A stretch of DNA of 64,000 nucleotides from Warburgia ugandensis (taxonomy: Eukaryota; Streptophyta; Magnoliopsida; Canellales; Canellaceae), in NCBI GenBank assembly GCA_035236585.1, contig CP141139.1, forward strand, positions 39,317,217-39,381,216, in the 5' to 3' direction. The position numbers and the translations under genes were made by a program. The notes under the pieces were generated by a model. It saw nothing but the letters and a program-made list of their open reading frames with translations. It was not told the origin of the DNA and did not search any database. Position 1 is the first letter of the stretch, and every line of letters begins with the position of its first letter. This document shows, in pieces, positions 54,876-64,000 of this stretch.

Positions 54876-56160
54876 GAAATATGATTTCAAAATCATCTAA
54901 GTGCTTGCATGTTATTATGCGGCAATTTTTTATTTTGTAGTTTTAGTCTTATCTACTGAATATATCCCCATATACTCAACCTACCAAAAACAATGCAGAT
55001 TAGAATGGAAAAGCTAAGAGCATGGACAAAGGAACTCTATGATCAAGAAGCTTAGCATAAAAGTGAGGAGCCAGACTATTTTAGAAATTTACATTTTTTA
55101 TTATTTAAGTTATCAATTATTGATGTATTAAAGCATTAATTGCCAGAGAGTTATAGTTATTTGTATTGTCTCTCACACAATGCCATCTAGAAGAGAAAAT
55201 ATTGCTTTCTAACCATCTTCTTTTCTTCCAAACAGAAAGTGTATCCATTAAGAAGAAGCAAAAGCAAGGAGTATAGACAAGCCTTGCCCAAGCCAGTCAA
55301 CAGCAGAAAAAACAAACAAGAATAACATTCTAAATCAGATAATAATTGATAAATGCTATTGACCAGGAACCAGCATGCACTGCAAAATGCTCAAACAGAG
55401 TACAAGGCCAATAGCTTGATATCCCAATGCAGCAAGCACCTCAGCTTCATTGGAATTAATGATACCAGTGAAAGCAGAATACGCCTCAAATCAGCATGTT
55501 ATACCATACAGTAATGAAAAGTATCAGAAACTGTTTTTCCTTTCATCCATCATGAGGAGTTCGCTCATAAATTCCCAGGACAAATCCACTTCCAGATATA
55601 GCAAGCTCTAACACATTGAGAGTAACAAAACAGAAATAATCAAGACATAAACCTCCCTCCCTCCCTCAATCATGAGCTCCTATTATGCAGAACGTTGCAT
55701 AGTTTTGCATTCAAAAACTGCATGCAGGCTCACTATGCATATTTTTGAAGTGATCTAACTCATTCATCTGATTCAACCTACCCTAAATGGGCATGGTACT
55801 ATGCATCCCCTCTACTTGATACCTATAAGACCTTGTTTCTTGGACCTCTTGTAGTTGAAAATTTGATGATGTAGCATAAAATAAGCTCAAAAAGGCCTAT
55901 TTTAACACAACACAAGATCTAGAAGCAACATCTAATAGCTTTCCAATAGATGAGTGATTTGGTACCTATGCCAACTAAGATAGGCTGAACCAAATGAACA
56001 GCTCGGATCATTGGAAAAATAAGAAAAGTGTGCCCAACATGTATTTTTTAATGCAAAACTATGCAATATTTTGCATGACAGAAATACCCCTCTCTCTAGA
56101 CAGGCACAGACAAAACTTTCATTTAATTCTACCTCTATCACAAGACCTAAGTACTAAAAA
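54876..56160. other. Unassigned DNA, possibly leader intron
   Basis: No gene or element recognised. A few motifs ('CATTCATCTGATTCAACC' at about 55763) recur at 41.39 kb and 56.36 kb, suggesting a dispersed repeat. Confidence 0.4.
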
Positions 56161-56331
56161 CCACATCTAATGGATACCTCTAAGCCTTCTTTATTGGTCT
56201 TCTCATTATAACATAGACGACGTAAAATAGAAGGACATTTTCTAGGCCTCTTGTGTAGAACACCATCTACTTTACAACCACAAAAGACCAAAGAAAGAAG
56301 GCCTCACATGTATCCATTAGATGTGACTTTT
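56161..56331. repeat. Inverted repeat, about 40-bp arms
   Basis: 56162-56200 (CACATCTAATGGATACCTCT then AAGCCTTCTTTATTGGTCT) is the near-exact reverse complement of 56290-56330. The loop is about 90 bp. Possibly the core of a small foldback element. Confidence 0.75.
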
Positions 56332-56559
56332 GGTATGCAAACTATCTGGTTGAGGCCGAATCAGATGAATGGATAGGGTTGCAGAAAAAGTACGAAAAAA
56401 AAAGGGTCCATGCCCCATCATTCTTTCCACTTATTCGGTGTCTTCTGGTACCTGCAGAAGCACTGACTAGCCCCCCTCCCTCTCTCAAAAGTGCCTAAAG
56501 AATTGAACAGACAGTAAAGCTTACCATCACCTATGTACATGAGTCATATCCTTGGCACA

Positions 56560-56720
56560 ACCATACAAGATCTGGAAGGAAGAGCACTGTACCAGATATC
56601 TTGCCAAAACCTCAATCCATCCCCGATTCTCACTCTGTATCTGACATCCTTGTCAAAAGCATTCGGCCAATAAACATATATAACTCGAGGTTGTTTATAT
56701 AGATCAACTCTCCATTCATT
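56560..56720 (-). mobile_element. L1-type LINE fragment
   Basis: The minus-strand frame gives DKDVRYRVRIGDGLRFWQDI, which matches the segment (RIGDG..I.FW.D.W) between reverse transcriptase and the zinc-binding domain of plant L1 LINEs. Only about 50 residues are recognisable; no RT or tail is nearby. Confidence 0.65.
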
Positions 56721-58579
56721 CCCTAAAAAAGACCCTAGTATATATAATTCCAAATGTTGGACCAAGTACCAATTTAGACAGCCACTCAAACTCATCACGT
56801 ATTTTTCAACACTAATACACGCTGATAGCTATAAATAAATAAATCCCAATGACTTCCCTGAAGTACCAACTAATCTAGTTTGACTTCCAAAATATACCAC
56901 CTAGCATCCCAGGAAGCCCATAATGGTTCACAAGTAACTGATGCTTTGACCGATTGCAGCAAGTTCATTCCAGAGATCCCACTATGTCAGGACAAGCAAT
57001 TAAGCCATGGACTACAATCTCCCTGCTTGGTGCATTGGGGATAAAAGAGTTGTCAAGAGTGAGTTTGCCCATGGGTCACAGAAGGCTAATGATGGCTAAC
57101 AAACAACAGAAATAACTACTGCCAAGCCACTTTCTGAAGTCAGTCCACTAGGTCAAAGGCTGAGCAAAGGACAGAATAGGCCAAGTTGATGGAGAAGGTG
57201 TCAACTGAGTCATGGGCCCCGATGAGCTCATCCACCAATGGAGACTGGGGTAATGATGTTCAGAGAATTTGGCAGCAGTGGCAGGTCTGCATCAATTTAG
57301 GATGAGATCACTGTCCAAGGTTGGGACTGCTAATTAGTGAGCAGACTAACTTTTTCCACTTGAATAATTTGGTTAACTGGGACACCTGTAATGGTGGCTC
57401 CTCTTTGGCAAAAGCTTAGCCCTATCCAGTGATGAAGCCAAAGACTGATTTAGGTTCCATCACCCTAACTGTCCACTGAAGTTCAAACAGCTTTAAAATG
57501 TCTCTGGTCCAGATAATACGAGTCCAAACAATGGAGTCCATTTTTTAGGCCTAGCCTAACTTCAAGGAATGGTTAGCTGAGAAGATAGGTAACCCTTGTG
57601 AAAGGAAGAATCAGGCTGGGTGAGGATGCAAGAACCCAGTTTTGCCATGAAAAGGCCATTAGTTATCCTGCAGCTTACTGACACCAGGTCCTACAGAGGC
57701 ATAGGCAGCAATTGTCCCCCTATGACTACTCAAACGGTCAAACCACAGTTTGTCACACAATGTTGCTAAAGAAAGTGCACTAGTAGATGCTTGCAGTTAG
57801 TGGCATACCAGCAAATACAACTTTCACCAAGGTTAGATTACCAGCTCCAGTTAGGAGCTTAGTTTTCGACTCATAAAAATGCCTCTCAGGAATTTGTGAA
57901 GGAGGACCCTGAATTCAACTAAGATGGACAGACGAAGGAAACTCACTGTATAGAAATAAAGATCTGGCCAAGGGACTCAGATAAAAATCCTAATCTAGTT
58001 CCTCTAACCATAGCCAAACAACCCAGAGAACTTGCAGCCTCTTCCCCCTTAATGTCTTTCTGTATTTCTAGTGCCACCAAACTCAACTAATTCGAGCAAC
58101 TCTACAGTTCTACAGTGGCTGACTGGACTGGAAACCACTTCATTACTAATCCTACCATTAATACATATGATCCCGTTCCCACTAGTTCCAGAAAATATGA
58201 ATTTTGTATCAAATTGGACTAGTGACTAATCAAAAATATCATGGAAAATGAGACATAATTGCCACATCACAACTATAAATCTAAAACATGACATGCATCT
58301 CTTTGACGTACATATGGGTTCACCACAAACAATATTTCTCCCAGACACATCTTCAAATGTATAATAAAACCAAAATATGCTCAATATACAGGAAAATGCT
58401 AATTCTAGCAACACCAATTTCCAACTACTTACAAGAAAAACAAAAACAAATATAGATCCCTTATTCATATTCCCTAAGTTACATCACAATAAGAGAAAAC
58501 ATTTCTTAACAGTCAGTAACGAAAATCCCCGTATTCACTTGCTAACTAAAAAAAATCAATTAAAAAACCCTAGAACGGA
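56721..58579. other. Unassigned DNA, possibly leader intron
   Basis: More even base composition than the surroundings but no convincing open frame or family match on either strand. It may be old retroelement sequence. Confidence 0.35.
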
Positions 58580-58844
58580 CGAAAATACCTCCAAATCAAC
58601 AAAACAAGAATTTTAAAAATCAAAAGTCACCATATACCATGACAAATTTCAGCTCCTTGAAGAACAAACAAGAAATTAGACAAAACGAGCAGGAACAGAA
58701 ACACAAACCATAAATTTCAACGAAACTAAACGAAATTAGAACTATTTCTTACGAATTCTAGGTCAGATGAAAATGAACCAAACAGAAATTCGCAGAAGCT
58801 ACTTTCCACAAGAGGTTCGAAGAAATCAGAAGTTAAAAACTGAC

Positions 58845-59110
58845 CTGCGATGAAGAAAACTCTCTTCTTTTCCTCTCTCCGTCTTTCTATACAACTGTTT
58901 CTTTCTTGCGTTTTGAAATTTCTGCAGTTTCGCTCTTGCCACGCCCCTGAACGAAAATTGGACAGGGTCAATTTGCAAACACGTGCTACTGGAACGCTAA
59001 ACCGAAGCGTGATGAAATGCGAACCACTGAAATAACCGGGTCGTGACACTTAGAAAGTTTGGGCCTCGCTCGTTCTTTTAAGTAACGCCGTACGATACCT
59101 ATTTTCTGTT
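58845..59110 (-). promoter_or_regulatory. Candidate promoter and non-coding first exon of the J-domain gene
   Basis: A CpG-rich block in CpG-poor surroundings. In minus orientation it contains GGCCCAAA (59065-59058), the site II/UP1-type motif common in plant housekeeping promoters, followed by a purine-rich leader that ends in ATCGCAG|GTCAGTTT, a consensus splice donor (exon end 58845). The only gene downstream on this strand is the J-domain gene, which has an acceptor-like site just before its ATG, implying a leader intron of about 11.8 kb. This link is inference. A short open frame spans the exon (58726-59049) but crosses the donor and has no family match. Confidence 0.55.
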
Positions 59111-60045
59111 TTGACATCTCCACAGGCATTTTGGTTTGGCTACCTGTCTCCACTGTCGTACCCAAACGCGGTTGATACACTAAAATATGCGCGTGTTTAT
59201 TTGTACTGCTTTTCCAAGAAAACGAGTGGCTGATATTTTCGTGTTCTTGGATAAGAATGCGTCTTATTGCCTCCGTTTATTATTCCATTTTAATTCTGAC
59301 TCCCGGTAGGCTTGCATGCTATTGAGCTTTTTTTTCATAGACGATGATTCTTTTTATAGATTTAAGCAGTTTATTGAGTTCTCTGTACCAAAGTTAGATC
59401 ATCTAGCAGAAATCAATAATTTAAATTATCCTAATTACTTGTTTTTGGCTTTTAAAAATACTTAATAAACATTTGTAGTCACTATTCTTGTATTGTAAAA
59501 AAACATAAACTAAAAGCATCGATGAATATTAACATTTGATCTCCAGCATATCAAATTCTATGTTAGTTAAAGTGGAGGACACGTAATCTATCTAGAGCTT
59601 GCTAGATCTTGAATTGGCCAGATTTTGTAAGATCTAGCAAATGTTAAGCTTAAAATTTAGTTTTTATGAGTTTTAGCAAGATATTTGACAACTAATTTTG
59701 GAAGATGTCTATGTGATTTTGAGCAAAGTCGGAGAGATCAATTTGACCAAAATTTTATATAAATATAATAGAGAAAAATGTTTCTATACCCCTCTACTTT
59801 AGTTTTCATCAGTTCACCCCCCTTCACAATTCTATGATACCATAAGTTCCAAAGATCCATTAGAAAGACCCACTTCATCAAATTTCTATCTAGATGACTA
59901 AAGAAATTGATGCCTGGCCCATGTAATCGTACAAAAAACAAAAGATTCTATTGGCTCATTATTTTCTCTATTAAAAAAAAAAGGAAAGGGTAAAAATGAA
60001 AAAAGACCAACCTTGTTTCCGATTGAATTTGTAAAGGGTGGTAAG

Positions 60046-60048
<3 letters not shown>

Positions 60049-60117
<69 letters not shown>
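60049..60117. repeat. (GA)n microsatellite
   Basis: About 34 GA units inside duplication copy A. The equivalent site in copy B (62068-62081) has only about 6-7 units. Confidence 0.95.
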
Positions 60118-60121
<4 letters not shown>

Positions 60122-60310
60122 CCAATGTTCCAATATTGTGCTCCACCCATTCAAACCATTATTAAAAATCATATTCACTAATATGGCCATTTCTCCAACC
60201 TAAATAACCCACTTATCTCCATCACATTCCCTTTTCTTTCTCTTGATTTGCAAATCCATAACCTTTTATAGTGGCAGAAGAAACAAACACTAATACTTGA
60301 AATAGCCACT

Positions 60311-62240
60311 TGAAAATCCCTCCAAATCAACAAAACACAAAATTTAAAACCAAAAATCACCATATAACATGACAAATTTCAATTCCTTCAAGAACAAACA
60401 AGAAAACATACATAACCATCAAGAACAAAAGCACAAACCATAGAGTTCAATAAAACTAAATGAAATTAGAACCATTTCTTAGTAATTATAGGTTAGAAGA
60501 AAATGAACTAAAATAGCAATTCACCAAAGCTAATTTCAACAAAGAAATCAAAAGAAAATAATGGAAAATACTAACCTACTAGGAAGAAAACTCTCTTCTT
60601 TGCCCCCCCCCCCCCGCCCCCCTCTCTCTCTCTCTTTGGAGAAAATTTTCTTTCTTGCATTTTGAAATTTATGCACTTTCACTCTTTCCCTGCCCCTTGA
60701 ACAAAAATTGAACAGGATCAATTTGAGGACACTTATTAGTGGGATGCCAAATAGGACAGAGCACTAGGAAATGTGAACTAATGGAATAATCAAATTCTAA
60801 CACTTAGGAAGTTTGGGCCTCGGACATTCTTCAAAGTAACATCCTATGGTACCTATTTTCTTTCTTGGCATCTCCTAACCCATTTTGGCCACCTTTCCCT
60901 CTTTTGTCATACCAAAATGCAATTGATATAATAAAATATATGCATGTTTGTTTGTTTTGCTTTTCCAAGAGAATGTGTAAGTTCTTAGAAAAGAATATGC
61001 ATCTTATTGCCTCTGTTTTTCATTTCCTTTTTAATTTTGAGTATCGATGGGTGTGCATGATATTGAGTTTTATATAAATATATAGATGATTATTCATTTC
61101 ATAGATGTAAGCTTTTATTAAGTTCTCTATTATTGCCTCTGTTTTTCATTCCTCTTTAATTTTGAGTCTTGGTAGGTGTGTATGCTATTGAGTTATATAT
61201 ATATATATATATATATGATTATTATTTTTATATATGTAAGCTTTTTATTAAGTTCTCTATACCAAAACTATGTAATCTAGCAGAAATCAAAGATTTGAAT
61301 GATCCTAACTACTTATTTTGGCTTTTGAAAATTTAATAAACATCTATGGTCACTCTTTTCATATTGTAAAAACATAGGCAAAAAGAATTGATGAATGCTA
61401 ACATTTGATCTCTAGCATATTGAACTCTATGTTAGCCAAAGGGGAGGATAAATGATTTATCTAGAGTTTTTTCTTGATCTTAAGTTGACTAGATTTTGCA
61501 AGATCTAGCAAGAGTTAAGCTTAAAATCTAGTTTTTATGAAATTTAGCAAAATATGTGATAACTAATTTTGCAAGATGTCTATGTGATTTTGACCAAAGT
61601 TGAAGAGATTAGTTTGACCAAAATGTTGTATGATATAATAGAGAAAAATGCAAGAGTTAAACTTAAAATCTAGTTTTTATGAGATTTAGCAAAATATGTG
61701 ATAACTAATTTTGCAAGATGTCTAGGTGATTTTGACCAAAGTTGAAGAGATTAGTTTGACCAAAATTTTGTATGATATAATAGAGAAAAATGTTTATACA
61801 CCACCTCCCCTTTTAGTTTCAATCACATTAACCCACTTCACATTAGAAATTACTTATATGGTACCATAACTACCAAAGATATGTCAGAAAGACCCCCTTC
61901 ATCAAATTTTTGTCCAAATGGCTAACAAAATTGATGTTGAGGCCCACATAATCCTACAAAAATGATTCTATTGGATCATTATTTTCTTAGTTAAAAGAAA
62001 AGGAAAAAGAGTAAAAAATGAAAAAAACCAAACTTATCGCCAATAGAATTTGTAGTGGGCAACAAGGTGAGAGAGAGAGAGGTTTCCAATGTTCTTGTGC
62101 TCTCCTCCACCCAATTCAACCATATTTTAAAAACTCCATCCACCAAAATTTGCCATTTCTCCACCCCAAATAACTCACTTATCTCGAGCATAGTCTATTC
62201 TCTTTCTCTTGCTCTGGGACTCCAAAACCTTCTATAGCCA
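60311..62240. repeat. Tandem duplication, copy B (CpG-depleted)
   Basis: Direct copy of 58580-60310. The promoter-equivalent stretch (60535-61060) has only three CpG against 29 in copy A, with TG or CA in many of the lost positions. It has gained a C-run (60602-60619) and internal duplications: a repeat of about 100 bp around 61000-61200, and about 145 bp repeated at 61510-61650 and 61655-61795. The splice-donor-like GT (60574-60575 area) persists, but the leader is disrupted. Confidence 0.9.
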
Positions 62241-62430
62241 GCATCTCCTTCGTGGCTTCCAATGTTCTTGTGCTCTCCTCCACCCAATTCAACCATATTT
62301 TAAAAACTCCATCACTAAAATTTGCCATTTCTCCACCCCAAATAACTCACTTATCTCCAGTATAGTCTATTCTCTTTCTCTTGCTCTGCAACTCCAAAAC
62401 CTTCTATAGCCAGCATCTCCTTCGTCACCG
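62070..62430. repeat. Tandem duplication of about 175 bp
   Basis: 62076-62250 is repeated at 62251-62427 with few differences ('CCAATGTTCTTGTGCTCTCC' through 'CTATAGCCAGCATCTCCTTC'). A more diverged third copy lies at 60120-60275 in duplication copy A. Overlapping open frames here are duplicated by the repeat. Confidence 0.92.
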
Positions 62431-63570
62431 GCTTGCCCCATCACATGCACCCTCCACCTCTCTACCCGATCCCTTGCTCTGGCTCTCTCTCTTTCTTAGA
62501 CTAGCGGTGCTTTGCCCAGCTCCTCCTCACCTCCTATGCTCTCTTCTCCTCTCTTACAATTCTCTACTCCCTACTTCTCTCTCTCTTACTCCTACATCAA
62601 CCCAGGCATTAGCCAGCACCCTTTGTTACACTAGCATCACTAGGCAGCCAATGTGCTTCTCTCCTTCCTAGCTTCTCACCTCTTATAGTCTCCCATGATC
62701 AATAGGAGAAAACACAATCCGGGTTTTCTCCAAATCTTCCCCTCCTCACCTCCTTCCTCTTCTTCTCCCCCTGCATCGTCTCCAGCCAGTAGTTTCCTGT
62801 TTTAATCGAAAATCAATTTTTTTTCCCTTTAATTCCATTTTTGCCCCCAGTCTCTTTTCATAAATTCCTAATCTGTCCTTAGTTTTTATCTTTTTCCTTA
62901 CTTCCAATTTTGCTTTATCTTTGTTTTGTCTATCCAAGAATGGCACAATCCAAGCTGGTTTGATTAAGGCTTAACCTAATCAACGATTTTGCTTTAACAA
63001 AAATGATATCTCTATTTTCTCGTATGTGTCTCATTAGATTTTCAATTAATCTTCCAATTTTGTTCTTAAGATATCTCCTATCTTATTCAACATCTTTGAT
63101 CTTCATTCTGAAATACAAAAATCAATCTAAGTCATCCAAAACCCAAAATCATTAGTTACTTCAGGTCTTTAAAATTTTGGGAAATTTGCCTAATTCAACC
63201 ATTGAATCTTTAACCAAGGGCATGTTAGAGAGATTGATGAAGTCTGATCAACATTGATAATATCATATTTGAAAATTTTGGCTGTGATCAAGCTAGGGAA
63301 GTAGATTTTATGTTTTTTTAGTTAATTTTCTATCTCTTTGAATTTGAAATTATGTAATTTTCATTAGTTAAATAGATCTAGATTTTTATTTCAATGTTAG
63401 TAAAACAAATTATTTTATTTTATTTTTGGATAATTAAATTTTATTTAAACTCCATTTTTTTAAATTGAGTCCCATGGGATCGACCCGTACTTATATCAGC
63501 TACGTTACAATAGCTCATGCACTTGTAGTAAAGTAATCAACAAGTTCTTGGTGCTATTGTAAGGGACTCG
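62431..63570 (+). mobile_element. Gypsy-type LTR end with primer-site-like junction (fossil)
   Basis: CT-rich leader-like sequence (62430-62800) is followed at 63470-63500 by a CCATGGGATCGACC stretch and at 63540-63570 by a segment resembling the 'TTTTTGGCGCCGTTGCCGGGGA' area where many plant Gypsy elements (Athila/Tat type) join LTR and primer-binding site. The pattern GATCGACC...CACTTG...CAACAAGTT before it is also typical of such LTR ends. No coding domain follows before the window ends. Start is approximate; broken and old. Confidence 0.5.
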
Positions 63571-64000
63571 CAATGGAGTTTTCATAAATTTAATAAAAAA
63601 TTCAACAAATAAGAAAAATAATTTTTTTAAGGAATTGCATTGTTTTAGTATTATATTCATTTTTAGGTCTATTTTCAATTTTTCATAGTGTATAATCACT
63701 CTATTTCTTGAATTTGGACTTATTGCTATTTTTATTTTTCAAAAAACTGGAAAGTGGAGAAAATTGGCAAGTGGTGCTTCATCAAATAAATAGAATTTCC
63801 CTCTTTCCTAAATTTGGAATTTTTTTTTAATGAATCTTGTAGTGAGGCCCATTGTGACTTACAATTTTAATTCTAATTTTAAAAGGGCTGTATTAAAACA
63901 GGGCAAGCTTGGGATAAGGTGGCCTATACTTGATCTTCATAAATAAATAAAAACCCCATTGTAAGTTTCCCTTACTCTCTTTATTTTTTTAATATAGTTG
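63571..64000. other. AT-rich right edge of the window
   Basis: No gene recognised; possibly the untranslated leader of the Gypsy fossil. Confidence 0.35.

Larger units (their letters stand above)
58580..60310. repeat. Tandem duplication, copy A (contains the candidate promoter)
   Basis: The 1731-bp unit is repeated directly downstream as 60311-about 62240. Matching runs along the full length, from 'CCTCCAAATCAACAAAAC' at the start through 'GTTTGGGCCTCG', 'TTTTGCTTTTCCAAGA'-like and 'AGATGTCTATGTGATTTTGA' to the GA run and 'TTCCAATGTTC'. This copy holds 29 CpG dinucleotides between about 58815 and 59310. Confidence 0.9.

Noticed and set aside
58726-59049. 107-codon open frame as a separate protein gene
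   Set aside because: It spans a consensus splice donor and a CpG-rich leader with no family match; better explained as a non-coding exon and promoter.
62381-62671. 96-codon serine/proline/leucine-rich open frame
   Set aside because: CT-rich sequence next to a tandem duplication and a Gypsy LTR-like junction; no domain or codon bias.

Overview
This window looks like nuclear DNA from a flowering plant. It is AT-rich and intron-containing, full of dinucleotide microsatellites, and packed with plant-type mobile elements (CACTA, hAT, RTE and L1 LINEs, Au-like SINEs, LTR fossils). Its one convincing protein gene is a plant J-domain protein. Nothing bacterial, viral-genome-like or organellar was seen. 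The species cannot be named from this sequence alone.

Layout. Positions 1-8.9 kb hold a long-terminal-repeat fossil (about 459-3635), an Au-like SINE with perfect target-site duplications (6066-6225) and the poly(A)-tailed 3' end of an L1 LINE with an RNase H domain (to 7665). Positions 8.9-13.3 kb are a complete non-autonomous CACTA transposon (8901-13281, 3-bp target duplication). Positions 13.3-21.3 kb are mostly unrecognised AT-rich DNA with a GC-rich 27-bp tandem repeat, a 2-kb-spaced direct repeat and an RTE LINE fragment. Positions 21.35-37.63 kb are a much larger, decayed relative of the same CACTA family. It still carries remnants of its transposase genes and a C48 (Ulp1-like) peptidase, and is split by two LTR-type insertions and a Copia gag fossil. 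One of the LTR insertions contains a 2031-bp hAT-type element that has captured a piece of the host splicing gene PRP19. Positions 37.9-39.05 kb are an RTE endonuclease fragment, and 39.2-40.7 kb hold scrambled fragments of the J-domain gene.

The gene. Positions 41897-47055 on the minus strand encode an 816-residue protein in four coding exons. It has SUMO-interaction-like motifs at the N-terminus, three 73-residue repeats in the middle, a charged coiled coil, and an auxilin-like C-terminal J domain with HPD intact. A CpG-rich block at 58.8-59.3 kb with a perfect minus-strand splice donor is the best candidate for its promoter and non-coding first exon, which would imply a roughly 11.8-kb leader intron filled with RTE, LTR, SINE and L1 debris. 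That promoter block was duplicated in tandem (58580-60310 and 60311-about 62240). The upstream copy has lost nearly all its CpG sites while the presumed active copy kept them.

The right end (62.4-63.6 kb) resembles the LTR-to-primer-site junction of a Gypsy fossil. The most interesting points are the transposon-captured PRP19 exon, the CACTA parent/deletion-derivative pair, the CpG-decayed promoter duplicate, and the repeat and motif architecture of the J-domain protein.
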